A stretch of 64,000 bases of DNA from assembly GCF_028283785.1 (NCBI RefSeq), contig NZ_JAPWKB010000012.1, positions 395,501-459,500 of the forward strand, written 5' to 3'. Below the pieces are notes generated by a model. The model made no database searches and was not told the origin of the DNA. It saw only the letters and a list, made by a program, of their open reading frames with translations. Below, piece by piece: positions 51,782-62,182 of this stretch (positions are counted from its first letter, which is position 1; each line of letters opens with the position of its first letter). Origin of the DNA: Paraburkholderia sp. Lineage in GTDB: Bacteria; Pseudomonadota; Gammaproteobacteria; Burkholderiales; Burkholderiaceae. Both the position numbers and the translations under genes were made by a program.

Positions 51782-53563
51782 TCAAAACCGATCCCACCCA
51801 TCATCGCTAGCGCCCACTCCGGCTCCAGCGTGAACCATCGACGTGCCCACCTCGTGCCCCATCGCAGGCCGCTTCAACACCGGCTTCTGCGCAGACTTCG
51901 GCGCCGCCTTCAAAGCCGGCCTAACCCCACCCGCAACCCCCGCAACCCCCGCAACCCCCGCGACCTTCACAGCACGCGCACCAACTGCCTCAACCCCACC
52001 CTTCGACTCAACCACAAAAAACCCAACCACCTCGTTCAGCTGATACCCCTGTTCCTCCATCGAGCGCGACGCCGCCGCCGCTTCCTCGACCAGCGCCGCA
52101 TTCTGCTGCGTCACCGTATCCATCTGCGCGACGGCCAGGTTGATCTGGTCGATGCCGCGACTTTGCTCCGTAGATGCCGCCGCGATCTGCTCCATGATTC
52201 CGGTCACGCGTGACACCGCCTGCGTGACTTCGGCCATCGTCTTGCCCGCTTCGCCTGCGAGCGACGAGCCGTCCTGAATCTTCTGCACCGACGACGCGAT
52301 CAGGTCCTTGATCTCCTTCGCCGCGCTCGACGAGCGTTGCGCCAGCGACCGCACTTCGCTCGCCACCACCGCAAAGCCGCGTCCCTGTTCGCCCGCACGC
52401 GCCGCTTCGACCGCTGCATTCAGCGCGAGAATATTGGTCTGGAAAGCAATGCCTTCGATGATGCCGGTGATCTCGGCGATCTTGCCCGAGCTGTCGCTGA
52501 TGTCCTGCATCGTGTGGACGACCTGGCCCACCACCGTGCTGCCCTTGTCGGCAACCGCGGAGGCGTTCGCCGCCAGCATGCTGCCCTGATGCGCGTTCTC
52601 GGCGTTCTGGCGAACCGTCGAGGTCAGCTCTTCCATGCTCGCGGCCGTCTGTTGCAACGACGCCGCCTGCTGTTCGGTGCGCTGGCTCAGATCCATGTTG
52701 CCAGTCGCGATTTCGCGTGCGGCGCCGCCGATGCTCGCGCTGCTGTCGCGCACCCGTCCGACGATCGACGTCAACCGGTCGTTCATGTCGCGCAATGCGG
52801 CTAGCAGCTTGCTGGTTTCATCATGTCCATCGACGACGATGCGTGTGCGCAAATCGCCGTTCGACACGGTGCGCGCAACGTCGATTGCGAATTCCAGCGG
52901 CTTCGTCACCGAGCGCGTAATCAACCAGCACGCGCCGATCGCCAGCACCATCGCGGCGAGACAGATCGCGATCAGCACGTTGCGCTCGAACTCGTAATGC
53001 GCGGCGTAGCTCTCGATCATCGCTTCCTGACGGCTGCGCGTGTAGTCGGCATACGCGTCGGTGGCGCGGATCAGCGCGGCCAGCAACGGACGGCACTGAT
53101 CGTCCATTTTCACGATCGCTTCGTCGCGATGATTCGTCAGCAAGAGGTTCACGATATCGGTGGCGACCACACCGTAAGACTGTTCGATGCGATCGATATC
53201 GCCGACCAGTTGACGGGCTTTGTCGCTGGTGTCGGTCGCGCTGGCAATCGCGTCCTTCAGCTTTTTCAGATTCGTTTGAACGTCCTCGTGCGCGCGGAGA
53301 ACATCGGCCTTTTCCAGATCGATATCGGACTGTTTGGTCACGAGCACGAGATTGCGGGCGGCGATCGCGCGACGGTCAACCGAACTTCGCACCGACGCGG
53401 CCAGTTCGCCGCGCGCGGCGATGCCGTGGACGTAATGCGAAAAGCCGTCGGTCGAGTCGCTCAGCGACTTCAACGACATCGCGGACACGCCGACCACGAT
53501 CAGCGCGAGCGTGCCAAAGCCGGCGATCAGCTTGTTCTTGATAGTCAACTTATTAAAGCTCAA
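51782..53563 (-). CDS. Methyl-accepting chemotaxis protein (chemoreceptor)
   Basis: A 593-residue transducer. TM1 (LIAGFGTLALIVVGVSAMSL), a four-helix-bundle periplasmic domain (residues 30-185), TM2 (VLIAICLAAMVLAIGACWLI), HAMP, and a signalling domain with the hairpin tip [35 protein letters not shown] at 53563 is chosen since GGGAG lies 6 bases upstream and the frame above it is not protein-like. The C-terminus has a Val-Ala-Gly triplet repeat (VAGVAGVAGVAGG) and ends without a CheR pentapeptide. It controls CheA; ligand unknown. Confidence 0.9.
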   Translation of the reverse strand: MSFNKLTIKNKLIAGFGTLALIVVGVSAMSLKSLSDSTDGFSHYVHGIAARGELAASVRSSVDRRAIAARNLVLVTKQSDIDLEKADVLRAHEDVQTNLKKLKDAIASATDTSDKARQLVGDIDRIEQSYGVVATDIVNLLLTNHRDEAIVKMDDQCRPLLAALIRATDAYADYTRSRQEAMIESYAAHYEFERNVLIAICLAAMVLAIGACWLITRSVTKPLEFAIDVARTVSNGDLRTRIVVDGHDETSKLLAALRDMNDRLTSIVGRVRDSSASIGGAAREIATGNMDLSQRTEQQAASLQQTAASMEELTSTVRQNAENAHQGSMLAANASAVADKGSTVVGQVVHTMQDISDSSGKIAEITGIIEGIAFQTNILALNAAVEAARAGEQGRGFAVVASEVRSLAQRSSSAAKEIKDLIASSVQKIQDGSSLAGEAGKTMAEVTQAVSRVTGIMEQIAAASTEQSRGIDQINLAVAQMDTVTQQNAALVEEAAAASRSMEEQGYQLNEVVGFFVVESKGGVEAVGARAVKVAGVAGVAGVAGGVRPALKAAPKSAQKPVLKRPAMGHEVGTSMVHAGAGVGASDDGWDRF

Positions 53564-54251
53564 GGTTTTCTCCCAGAGTGCGCGCGGAGTTCCCAACGCC
53601 CGCCACGTTTCGGAAATCTCCACTCCCGGATGGGCAACGGCTGCATCTTTCTGCCGTGCCCTCGGATAAGGCGGCGCGCGCATGCTCGTCGTCGTGCGAT
53701 GCAGTGACATGCCCTCGGCATGCCGGTTTAATGGGCTGCATCCACGAAACTGGTTTCCTATCCCCTGGTTATCGGACGGCACAGTTAATCTCTGAAGGTT
53801 TTTTTAATCGCGTCAGGGTATTTCCTCCACTGGGGGGGTGGGATCGGCACAATTCGGAACAAATAACCGGAAGGGCCGTCCTGTAAGGCTTTCGGAAAGT
53901 AAGCGGACAATGAATTTATTTTCAGCTTCAGCGTGCCGTTAATAAAAAAACATTCTGCGAACGGTGACATTCGATTTTCCGATCCGGAATAAAAGACCGA
54001 TTCCGGAGCAAACGTTCGTGCTAAAAAATCAACGTGTCGACGGGCTCCGATCCCGAAAAACGCGGCCGGATCACGCCCGTGACGCGCAATCCTGAGTAAG
54101 CTGTGTCATATGAGGAATCGATGACAGGTATCGCTAACACGCAAATCGATTCGTCCCCGTATCTGCTACGCTGTGCTCACAGATGCGTGCTGCGCCCGGG
54201 TCGTCTGCCTGAACCGGCTGACTGCCGGACCGCGCGCATGCCGTCACAACC
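53564..54251. other. Divergent intergenic region between a chemoreceptor and a diguanylate cyclase
   Basis: About 690 bases. The upstream end of the receptor frame extends into it without family similarity. A sigma-28-like TCCGATAA (minus strand, near 53772) lacks a correctly placed -35. No other structure is supported. Confidence 0.4.
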
Positions 54252-55799
54252 GTGTTCGTCTGCACGACCGGAGACTTGCCGTTGCTGCGCCGTCTAAACC
54301 CTGTGATTGCCGTCAGCCTCGTGCTTGCCGGCGCGATCCTAGCGATTGCGGTCTGGCTGCTCGCGCAGATGCGCGACGACGCGCTGCGGCGCGCGCAGGA
54401 CGCGGCGAACAACGTCACCTTGCTCGCGCAACGCGACGTCACGCGTAATCTCGAACTCTACGACCTGTCGCTGCGCGCGGTGATCGACGGCTTGAACCAG
54501 CCCGGCGTCATGCAACTGCCGCCGGTGCTGCGTCAGATGCTGCTGTTCGACGGCTCGGCGAGCGGCCGCGATCTCGGCTCGATCTTCGTGCTCGACGCAA
54601 CCGGCAACGTGATCCTCGAATCGCGTTCCGCCAACGCGCGCCACATCTACCTCGGCGATCGCGATTACTTCACGGTCCATCGTCAATCCGCGGATCGCGG
54701 GCTGTTCGTCAGCGGGCCGTTCGTCCCTACGCAAACCGGCCGCGATGTCAGCATCGCGCTCAGCCGGCGCCTGTCGAACCCCGACGGCAGCTTCGCGGGC
54801 GTGGTGGTCGGTATGTTGCGGGTGTCCTACTTCGAGCGTCTGTTCGCCGGGATGAACCTCGGCGCGAGCGGATCGATGGCGCTGTTGCTGACCGACGGCA
54901 CGCTGATCATGCGTCGCCCGTTCGATCCCAAACTGATCGGCATGAACCTGAAAGGCACCGCGAATTACACGCGTTTTCTCGATGGCGACAGCGGTGAGTT
55001 TTACGGGAAGGCGGCAATCGACGGCGTGTCGCGCTGGTACACGTTCCGGCATATCGACGGCTTTCCGATGATCGTCGATGTGGCCTTGTCCACGCGTGAC
55101 ATTTACTCCGGCTGGCGGCATCGCGCGTGGATCATCGGTTCGCTGATTTCCGCGCTCGATGCGGCGATTATCGCGTTGGCGATCCTGTTTGCCGGGCAAT
55201 TGCGTCGGCGGATCGCGGTCGAAGCCGAATTGCGTGAACTGGCCCGGACCGACGGTCTGACCGGGCTGAATAACCGGCGCAGCTTCGAAGCGACCGCCGA
55301 AGTGGAATGGCAACGCGCCCGGCGTTTCGCGGACGGCTCGCGGCCCTTGTCGCTGCTATTGATCGACGTCGACAGCTTCAAGGGCTTCAACGATCTTTAC
55401 GGACATTCGGCGGGCGACGAAGCCTTGATTGCGGTCGCGCGATGTATCGACGGCAACGTCCGGCGCCCGACCGATACGGCGGCGCGATATGGCGGCGAGG
55501 AGTTTGCGGTGCTGTTGCCCGACACCGATCTCAGCGGCGCAATGCAGATGGCCGAGCAGATTCGGGCCGCCGTGCAGGCGTTGCAGGTCAGACATATCGC
55601 GAGCGGCCATCATGTGCTGACCATCAGCGTCGGCGTGGCGTGTTCGGGGAATCACGGCGTGACGGCCTGGCGGGCCTTCGTCAATGCCGCCGACGCGGCG
55701 TTGTACGAGGCGAAGGATGCCGGCAGGAATCGGTGCCTGAGTTTTCCGGTGCGGGAAAAGGCGCTCGACCCGGCGGCGATGGTAAAGCCACCGGCTTGA
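54252..55799 (+). CDS. Membrane diguanylate cyclase with Cache-type sensor
   Basis: A 515-residue protein: TM1 (LNPVIAVSLVLAGAILAIAVWLL), a periplasmic dCache/PDC-like sensor (SIFVLDATGNVILESRSANARHIYLGDRDYF), TM2 (WIIGSLISALDAAIIALAILFA) and a GGDEF domain with active site RYGGEEFAVLLPD. An inhibitory I-site RPTD stands five residues before GGEEF, so product inhibition is expected. It makes c-di-GMP from two GTP. The start is uncertain: ATG 54252 or TTG 54282, which would begin LLRRLNPVIAV. A phosphodiesterase of the opposite function lies at 62.2 kb. Confidence 0.92.
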   Translation: MFVCTTGDLPLLRRLNPVIAVSLVLAGAILAIAVWLLAQMRDDALRRAQDAANNVTLLAQRDVTRNLELYDLSLRAVIDGLNQPGVMQLPPVLRQMLLFDGSASGRDLGSIFVLDATGNVILESRSANARHIYLGDRDYFTVHRQSADRGLFVSGPFVPTQTGRDVSIALSRRLSNPDGSFAGVVVGMLRVSYFERLFAGMNLGASGSMALLLTDGTLIMRRPFDPKLIGMNLKGTANYTRFLDGDSGEFYGKAAIDGVSRWYTFRHIDGFPMIVDVALSTRDIYSGWRHRAWIIGSLISALDAAIIALAILFAGQLRRRIAVEAELRELARTDGLTGLNNRRSFEATAEVEWQRARRFADGSRPLSLLLIDVDSFKGFNDLYGHSAGDEALIAVARCIDGNVRRPTDTAARYGGEEFAVLLPDTDLSGAMQMAEQIRAAVQALQVRHIASGHHVLTISVGVACSGNHGVTAWRAFVNAADAALYEAKDAGRNRCLSFPVREKALDPAAMVKPPA

Positions 55800-55848
55800 G
55801 CGGTCGATGCAGCGCGTCGTGACCGTCGGTTCCGACCGGTCGGATATT

Positions 55849-55892
55849 TTACCCGGGTAATATTGCGTTTCTTTATTTTACCCGGATATAAT
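55849..55892 (+). promoter_or_regulatory. Promoter and palindromic operators of the DUF2239 gene
   Basis: TTGCGT (55863-55868), 18 bases, TATAAT (55887-55892). A perfect 12-bp palindrome TTACCCGGGTAA (55849-55860) lies before it and a second half-conserved copy TTACCCGGATAT (55878-55889) overlaps the -10, a good place for a repressor. Confidence 0.65.
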
Positions 55893-55923
55893 TCGCTCGT
55901 TCTCACGTTTGCCGGAGCCGAGC

Positions 55924-56556
55924 ATGTCCATGCCGTCCACACCATCTTCATCGTCTTCCATCACCGCCTTTAGCGGCGCGCGCCGCATCGCGACGGGTTC
56001 GCGCACCGACGTCGCGCTCGCCGTCAAACGCACGATCGAGCAAAACCCGGCGGCGGTCGTCCTCGTGTTCGACGACGAAACCAGTCAGCCGGTCGAATTC
56101 GATCTGCGTGGCTCGAACGACGACGTGCTGCGTCGTTTGTCGGCGGCGGATACGCACGCCGAACACGGACACGAACCGGCACCGGAACCCGCCGACGAAT
56201 CGCCGCGCGGTCGCGGGCGGCCGAAGCTCGGTGTCGTCGCGCGTGAGGTGACCTTGCTGCCGCGTCATTGGGAATGGCTCAATGCGCAACCGGGCGGGGC
56301 GTCGGTGGCGCTGCGCAAGCTGGTCGAAACCGCGCGCCTGTCCGGCGATGACAAAGCCCGCGTGCGACGCGTTCAGGAGTCGGTGTATCGCTTCATCACG
56401 GCGATGGCGGGCAATCTGCCCGGCTACGAAGACGTCACCCGCGCACTGTTCGCCAACGATCGACCCGCGTTCGACGCGCTTATCGCCACATGGCCCGACG
56501 ATATTCGCGACCACGCCGGTCGTCTCGCGCAATCCGCTTTTGCGGCGGTCGCGTAA
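55924..56556 (+). CDS. DUF2239 family protein
   Basis: A 210-residue protein of unknown function common in Burkholderiales. ITAFSGARRIATGSRTDVALAVKRTIEQ starts the domain; RGRPKLGVVAREVTLLPRHWEWLNAQPGGASVALRKLVE and NLPGYEDVTRALFANDRPAFDALIATWPDDIRDH are characteristic. ATG at 55924 has GGAG 7 bases upstream; the upstream TTG is not needed. Tight promoter and operators suggest induced expression by an unseen regulator. Confidence 0.85.
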   Translation: MSMPSTPSSSSSITAFSGARRIATGSRTDVALAVKRTIEQNPAAVVLVFDDETSQPVEFDLRGSNDDVLRRLSAADTHAEHGHEPAPEPADESPRGRGRPKLGVVAREVTLLPRHWEWLNAQPGGASVALRKLVETARLSGDDKARVRRVQESVYRFITAMAGNLPGYEDVTRALFANDRPAFDALIATWPDDIRDHAGRLAQSAFAAVA

Positions 56557-56913
56557 CCGCTGCGAGCAGGCAAAACGCAGGCAAAAAAAATCCCGCTCGC
56601 ACCGGGGAAGTACGAGCGGGGAATCGGAGAGTTACAACATCGCATGCGTTCACATGGGGTCACGCAGCAAGAAAAAGCTTAGCGGCGGTGTCGTCGATAT
56701 TTAATCGGACGAATCCCAATCATTCGTTCACGGCCTTGCTGGGTCGATGTTTCGACGTTTTCCGACTGTCCCGTGTAACTCGGGCCCCGATTTATCCTGC
56801 TTACATCGCATCAAGTCCGACAGACGCGCGCCGTAAAACACACAGGTGGCTGCATGGCACAGCCGGATTGCGCATGCGCGTGCGGCATGGGCGTTTGAAC
56901 GAAGGGTGACGAG
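56557..56913 (-). other. Intergenic region with a minus-strand-oriented hairpin
   Basis: Hairpin CCCGCTCG / CGAGCGGG at 56592-56620 is preceded by eight A on the plus strand, so it would terminate minus-strand transcription; on the plus strand it ends the DUF2239 unit weakly. No gene in the remainder. Confidence 0.5.
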
Positions 56914-58476
56914 ATGAAGTGGTTCGACCGGATGACGGTGTTCAAGAAGTTGCTGGTTGCGTTCGGCGTCGTGATCGGGTTTTGCATGGTGGTCGGGGTG
57001 ACGGGCCTTGCGACCTTGTCGACGATGTACGACACCACGGAAACGATCGCGAACGACCACATGAAAGGTCTGTACTGGCTTCAGGAAGCCAACCGCAACA
57101 AGTTGACGACCGACCTCGCCGCCGCGAACCTCGGTTACGCCGACGACGCGCGTCGCGAGTTGCTGAAAAACAATATCGTGCAGGCGTTGAAAGACGTCCG
57201 CACGGCCTACGACCGCTACGCGCAAACCATCGTGTCGGAGAAAGGCCGCACGATGTTTGCCGAGGTCGTGCGCAAATCGGATGCGTGGGAAGCCATCGTC
57301 CAGCAGGAAACCGGTGTGTCGCCGACGCCCGCAGGCGTCGATCACGCTGAACTGGTACGGCGCGCGATCGCTTCCAGCGAAGCGCTGCGCGACACGATCA
57401 CGTCGCTGATCGACTATCGGCGCGGTCTTGCGGTCGACGCGCAGCGCGCCGCGGAAGCCACCTATCACCGGATGCGTGTGGTGATGTTGGCGTTGATGAT
57501 CGGCTCGGTGGTGGCGGGCGCGGTGCTCGCGTCGCTGATCGCGCGGCGTCTGTCGCGTCAACTCGGCGGCGAGCCCGACTATGCGGCGGACATCGCCAAC
57601 CGGATCGCGAACGGCGATCTCGGCGTGCGCGTGCAAACCCGCGCCGGCGACCGCGAGAGCATGCTGTACGCGCTCGGCGATATGCGCGAACGGCTGGCGG
57701 GCATCGTGTCGGGCATCAGCGAATCGAGCGAATCGATCCTGACGGCGTCGAGCGAAATCGCGCAGGGCAACACCGATCTGTCGCAACGTACCGAAGAACA
57801 GGCCGCGTCGCTCGAAGAAACCGCGTCGAGCATGGAGCAACTCACCGCGACCGTGAAACAGAACGCGGAGAACGCGCAGCAGGCGGGCGGCATGGCGCAA
57901 AGCGCGTCGGAAGTCGCGTTGCGCGGCAGCGAACTGGTCGGCGACGTGGTCGGCACGATGCGCGAACTGGCGGCCGGTTCCAAACGGATGACGGACATCA
58001 TCGCCGTGATCGAAGGCATCGCGTTCCAGACCAATATCCTCGCGCTCAACGCGGCCGTCGAAGCGGCGCGCGCGGGCGAGGAGGGACGCGGCTTTGCGGT
58101 GGTAGCGGGCGAAGTGCGCTCGCTCGCGCAACGCAGCGCGACATCGGCGAAGGAAATCAAGGAACTGATCGAACAGTCCACCACGCGCGTTGGCAGCGGC
58201 GCCGAACTCGCCGAAAAAGCCGGTGCGACGATGGCCGAGGTCACGCAGGCGGTGCGTCGCGTGACCGACATCATGGGCGAGATTTCGGCGGCATCGCATG
58301 AACAGAGCACCGGCATCGAGCAGGTCAACCGGGCCGTCTCGCAGATGGATCAGGTCACCCAGCAAAACGCCGCGCTGGTCGAACAGGCCGCAGCCGCAGC
58401 CGCGTCGATGGCCGATCAGGCGCGTCATTTGAAGGGCGCGGTCGCCGTGTTTACATTCGGCGCACGAACGGTCTGA
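56914..58476 (+). CDS. Methyl-accepting chemotaxis protein (Tar-like topology)
   Basis: A 520-residue transducer: TM1 ([21 protein letters not shown]), a 4HB_MCP periplasmic domain (residues 30-190), TM2 ([21 protein letters not shown]), HAMP ([20 protein letters not shown]), methylation helices ([22 protein letters not shown]), and the tip [32 protein letters not shown]. The tail ends FTFGARTV without a CheR-binding pentapeptide. The signalling tip matches the receptor at 51.8 kb, so both likely feed the same array. Ligand unknown. Confidence 0.93.
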   Translation: MKWFDRMTVFKKLLVAFGVVIGFCMVVGVTGLATLSTMYDTTETIANDHMKGLYWLQEANRNKLTTDLAAANLGYADDARRELLKNNIVQALKDVRTAYDRYAQTIVSEKGRTMFAEVVRKSDAWEAIVQQETGVSPTPAGVDHAELVRRAIASSEALRDTITSLIDYRRGLAVDAQRAAEATYHRMRVVMLALMIGSVVAGAVLASLIARRLSRQLGGEPDYAADIANRIANGDLGVRVQTRAGDRESMLYALGDMRERLAGIVSGISESSESILTASSEIAQGNTDLSQRTEEQAASLEETASSMEQLTATVKQNAENAQQAGGMAQSASEVALRGSELVGDVVGTMRELAAGSKRMTDIIAVIEGIAFQTNILALNAAVEAARAGEEGRGFAVVAGEVRSLAQRSATSAKEIKELIEQSTTRVGSGAELAEKAGATMAEVTQAVRRVTDIMGEISAASHEQSTGIEQVNRAVSQMDQVTQQNAALVEQAAAAAASMADQARHLKGAVAVFTFGARTV

Positions 58477-58633
58477 TCGTGTCGTTTTTTGGGGGCGCGC
58501 GGGCGGGGCAACCCCGCTAAAGCCCCGCTTGTCAGCGCAATCGCCTCTCCGTACACTCGCGCCTAATTCAAGACGGCGTTGCATTTTGCAGCGCCGCATC
58601 TGACCGAACGCCGAAAGAGAGGAGAACCCCCAC

Positions 58634-59941
58634 ATGGCCGATTCCTATTTCCCACGCTGGCGCCAGCAGCCGGCTGCGACCGAAGGCAGTGTCGTCGGTC
58701 CGGACGAACGTCTCGCCTGGCCGCAAATGATCGCGATGGGCGTGCAGCACGTCGTCGCGATGTTTGGCTCCACGGTGCTCGCGCCGTTGTTGATGGGCTT
58801 CGATCCGAACCTGTGCATTTTCATGTCGGGGATCGGCACCTTGCTGTTCTTCGTGCTGGTCGGCGGCCGCGTGCCGAGCTATCTCGGTTCGAGCTTCGCG
58901 TTTATCGGTCTCGTGATCGCGGTGACGGGTTACGGCGGACACGGTCCGAACCTGAACGTCCCGGTCGCGCTCGGCGGCATCATCGCGTGCGGCGTGGTGT
59001 ACGCGTTGATCGGCGTGCTGGTCTCGGTGATCGGCACGAAGTGGATCGAGACGCTGATGCCGCCCGTCGTCACGGGGGCGATCGTCTGCGTGATCGGGCT
59101 GAATCTCGCGCCGATCGCCGTGCACGGCGTCAGCGGCAGCAATTTCGATTCGTGGATGGCGCTCGTGACCGTGCTGTGCGTCGGCGCGGTGGCGGTGTTT
59201 GCGCGCGGCATGATGCAGCGCCTGCTGATCCTGATCGGCTTGCTGGTCGCGTATGCGATCTATGCAGTCGTCACGAACGGGATGGGCATGGGCAAACCGA
59301 TCGACTTCGCGATCGTCGCGAATGCCGCCTGGTTCGGCTTGCCGCATTTCACCGCACCGGTTTTCAACGCGCAGGCGATGGCCTTGCTCGCGCCGATCGC
59401 GGTGATTCTCGTCGCGGAAAATCTCGGCCACATCAAGGCGGTCAGCGCGATGACCGGTCATAACCTCGACCGTTACGTCGGTCGCGCGTTTATCGGCGAC
59501 GGGCTGGCTACCATCGTGTCGGGCTTTGCCGGCGGCACGGGCGTGACGACGTACGCGGAAAATATCGGCGTGATGGCCGTCACCAAAATCTACTCGACGC
59601 TGGTGTTCGTGATCGCCGCGGTGATCGCGCTGATTCTCGGCTTCTCGCCGAAGTTCGGCGCGGTGATCCAGACGATTCCGGGTCCGGTGCTGGGCGGCGT
59701 GTCGATCGTCGTGTTCGGGCTGATCGCAGTCACGGGCGCGCGCATCTGGGTCGTCAATAAGGTCGATTTCTCCGACAACCGCAACCTGATCGTCGCCGCC
59801 GTCACGCTGGTGCTCGGCGCGGGCGATTTCTCGCTGAAGCTCGGCGGTTTCGGTCTGGGCGGGATCGGTACGGCGACGTTCGGCGCGATCATTCTGTACG
59901 CGCTGTTGCGTCGCAAGCCGTCGCAGCCGTCGGCGGTCTGA
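58634..59941 (+). CDS. Nucleobase:cation symporter (UraA/RutG family)
   Basis: A 435-residue inner-membrane carrier of the NAT/NCS2 family with about 14 segments. Begins DERLAWPQMIAMGVQHVVAMFGSTVLAPLLMGF, characteristic of uracil permeases; the family signature (Q/E/P)NxGxxxxT(R/K/G) is ENIGVMAVTK, preceded by FAGGTGVTTYA. It imports uracil or a similar pyrimidine with H+ or Na+. GGAG lies 9 bases before the ATG. A bidirectional terminator closes the unit. Confidence 0.92.
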   Translation: MADSYFPRWRQQPAATEGSVVGPDERLAWPQMIAMGVQHVVAMFGSTVLAPLLMGFDPNLCIFMSGIGTLLFFVLVGGRVPSYLGSSFAFIGLVIAVTGYGGHGPNLNVPVALGGIIACGVVYALIGVLVSVIGTKWIETLMPPVVTGAIVCVIGLNLAPIAVHGVSGSNFDSWMALVTVLCVGAVAVFARGMMQRLLILIGLLVAYAIYAVVTNGMGMGKPIDFAIVANAAWFGLPHFTAPVFNAQAMALLAPIAVILVAENLGHIKAVSAMTGHNLDRYVGRAFIGDGLATIVSGFAGGTGVTTYAENIGVMAVTKIYSTLVFVIAAVIALILGFSPKFGAVIQTIPGPVLGGVSIVVFGLIAVTGARIWVVNKVDFSDNRNLIVAAVTLVLGAGDFSLKLGGFGLGGIGTATFGAIILYALLRRKPSQPSAV

Positions 59942-60003
59942 GCGTCACGGCGACCTTGCGCGTGACGTGAGTCACGCAAATCGCGTCACGTCAATGAGGT
60001 CGC

Positions 60004-60045
60004 AAAAAAAGGGCGTTTCTCCGCGAGGAGAAACGCCCTTTTTGC
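60004..60045. terminator. Bidirectional terminator
   Basis: Stem AAAAAGGGCGTTTCTCC / GGAGAAACGCCCTTTTT with tetraloop-size loop GCGA. It serves the permease gene (plus) and the antiporter gene (minus). Confidence 0.92.
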
Positions 60046-60086
60046 ATCTGGCGGATAGCACGTCGTCACACGTTAGACCGGCACGC

Positions 60087-61733
60087 TCAAGCGCGGCTTT
60101 TGCCGCGCGTCGTCAGTGCCGTTTCGGACAGATCGACTTCGCGCATCAGCTTGCTCAATGTCGTGTCGTTGATCTTCTGCGCGTGACGCAACGCGAGCAA
60201 CGCGGTGCGCTCCGCGCGCATCGCCGCGAGCTTCATCTTGAACTCCAGCGCTTCGGCGCGTCGCGCTTCCTGTGCAGGTTCGGCGTCGTCGGTCAGCGTG
60301 GCGAGGCGGCGGCGATACAGATCCATCACGCGCGCGGTGACGTCGGCTGCATGCGCTTCGGCGGCTTCGTCGAGTTCTTCGGTGGCGGCCTGATGCACGT
60401 CGTCGATCGCGCGGATCGCGGCTTGCGCAGCGGCGCGCCGGGCAAGCCGTTCCTCGCGCGCGTGCGGATCGCGTCCGCGCAGACTGTCGCTGAGCAGCAT
60501 CGGCAGCGCAATCACCGCGACGATCAACGACAGCAGAATCACGCCCGATGCGATGAAGATCGCCATATCGCGTCCACCGACGGCAACCGGCAACGACAGC
60601 ACGCCGGCCAGCGTCACCGCGCCGCGCACGCCAGCGACGGTCGTGATCGACACCATCCGCACGCCGGGCACCGCATTCGATACGCCGTGCCTCGCCGCGC
60701 CGCGACTGGCGAACCAGCGCAGCAGCCAGACCCAGACGAAACGCATCGCATACAACGACGCGCCGACCGCCGCGATATAGCCGATCAGCAGCATCATCTG
60801 CGCGTCGCTGGTGTGATGCGCGTCGAGCAGTGCGCGGCCGAGGATATGCGGGAACTGGAAGCCGAGCAGGATAAACACCATCCCGTTGAAGACGAATTCG
60901 ATCATCGTCCACGTACTCGCCGCACGCACCCGCGACGCCACCGGACCGGCGTGCGCGAGGCTCGTGTAGTTCATCATCATCCCGGCGCTGACGGCGGCCA
61001 GAATGCCCGAGCATTCGAAGTGTTCGGCGAACAGATACGCGGCGAACGGAATCAGCAAGGTCATCACGACGCCCGGCGCAGGGTCGCCTTCGCCGATCAC
61101 ATTGAGAAAGCGCGCCGACACGATGCTGAACACCCACGCGACCGCCGCGCCCATCGCGAGACCGCCGGCGGCGATGATCACGAAACTGATCGACGCGTCG
61201 CGCAGCGAGAACACGCCGGTCAACGCGGCGGCGATCGCGAACTTCAGCGCGACGAGGCCGGACGCGTCGTTCATCAGCGCTTCGCCTTCGAGAATATGCA
61301 TCAGGTTCGCGGGCAAACGGTTCTTACCCGCGATGCCCGACAGCGCGACCGCGTCCGTGGGCGACAGCACGGCGGCCAGCGCGAATGCGACCGGCAGCGG
61401 AATCGACGGCACCAGCCAGTGCACGAAATAGCCGACCGCTACCACCGTCATGAACACCAGGCCGAGCGCCAGCATCACGATCGCGCGACGCGCCATGAAG
61501 AACTCACGCTTCGGAATCCGCCAGCCGTCCGCGAACAGCAACGGCGGGATAAACAGCAGCATGAAGATATCGGGATCGAACGTGACGTGCAGACCGAGGC
61601 GCGGCCACGCGAGCAACGCGCCGCAGCCGATCTGGATCAGCGGCAACGGCAACGCGAACGGCAGCGCGCGGGTGGCGATGCCGGACACAGCGACCGCGAG
61701 CAACAGGATCAAAACGGTAAAAACAATTTCCAT
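60087..61733 (-). CDS. CPA1-family Na+/H+ antiporter
   Basis: A 548-residue inner-membrane exchanger. About 12 segments in residues 1-410; FALAAVLSPTDAVALSGIAG and the ion-binding ND of LEGEALMNDASGLVALKFA are diagnostic for CPA1 (NhaP/YjcE-like), as is TTVAGVRGAVTLAGVLSLP. The last 120 residues are a cytoplasmic, charged helical tail. The frame extends upstream to 62081 without protein character, and ATG at 61733 starts MEIVFTVLILLLAVAVSG. It exports Na+ (or K+) in exchange for protons. Confidence 0.93.
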   Translation of the reverse strand: MEIVFTVLILLLAVAVSGIATRALPFALPLPLIQIGCGALLAWPRLGLHVTFDPDIFMLLFIPPLLFADGWRIPKREFFMARRAIVMLALGLVFMTVVAVGYFVHWLVPSIPLPVAFALAAVLSPTDAVALSGIAGKNRLPANLMHILEGEALMNDASGLVALKFAIAAALTGVFSLRDASISFVIIAAGGLAMGAAVAWVFSIVSARFLNVIGEGDPAPGVVMTLLIPFAAYLFAEHFECSGILAAVSAGMMMNYTSLAHAGPVASRVRAASTWTMIEFVFNGMVFILLGFQFPHILGRALLDAHHTSDAQMMLLIGYIAAVGASLYAMRFVWVWLLRWFASRGAARHGVSNAVPGVRMVSITTVAGVRGAVTLAGVLSLPVAVGGRDMAIFIASGVILLSLIVAVIALPMLLSDSLRGRDPHAREERLARRAAAQAAIRAIDDVHQAATEELDEAAEAHAADVTARVMDLYRRRLATLTDDAEPAQEARRAEALEFKMKLAAMRAERTALLALRHAQKINDTTLSKLMREVDLSETALTTRGKSRA

Positions 61734-62182
61734 CAGACGATTTTTTTCTACGGGATAGAGGGGGATGACTGTGCAACCGGTGCACGCGATAACGCACGAC
61801 GACGCGGCGCGATTCGGCGGCCGCAGACGCGGCGCGCGAGGGTGAAGCGAAGAAGAACCACGCCGAAGTTTAGCCCGACACGCGTTTGACCGTCGCGAAG
61901 CCCGCAATGGCCGATCTGATCGATGACGGCATCGAAACGGCGATGCGTCGCATCGACGCACCGCGCGACGACGGCGCGTTGCACCGTCGCAGTGCATCGC
62001 GCACCTGGACGCATCGCGCGAAAGTGCGCGCGGTGCAAGCTTCCATGCAAACTTCGGTTGTACGTGCGCTAACGTGCGCATGGACCTTGCTTATGCAGTA
62101 TCGATGACGCAAATTTCGAGAATCGGTGCTGGAGCCGCTCCGTCGAGCGAGACCGCACCGGGCTCTCGCGTGAGAGGACTGC
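61734..62182. other. Divergent intergenic region
   Basis: About 450 bases between the antiporter and EAL genes. Short inverted repeats such as GTGCGCTAACGTGCGC near 62065 are seen; no promoter is secure. Confidence 0.4.

Noticed and set aside
53764..53800. Sigma-28 promoter for the chemoreceptor (TCCGATAA on the minus strand)
   Set aside because: No TAAA-type -35 at the required spacing.
56728..58635. A 635-residue frame opposite the chemoreceptor gene
   Set aside because: Arg/His/Gln-rich shadow; similar shadows oppose the other receptor.
59967..61889. A 640-residue open frame antisense to the antiporter gene
   Set aside because: Arg/His-rich composition typical of a shadow frame in high-GC DNA; the opposite strand has full CPA1 motifs.
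61734..62081. N-terminal extension of the antiporter
   Set aside because: Not hydrophobic, Arg-rich, and out of family; ATG at 61733 begins the first membrane segment.
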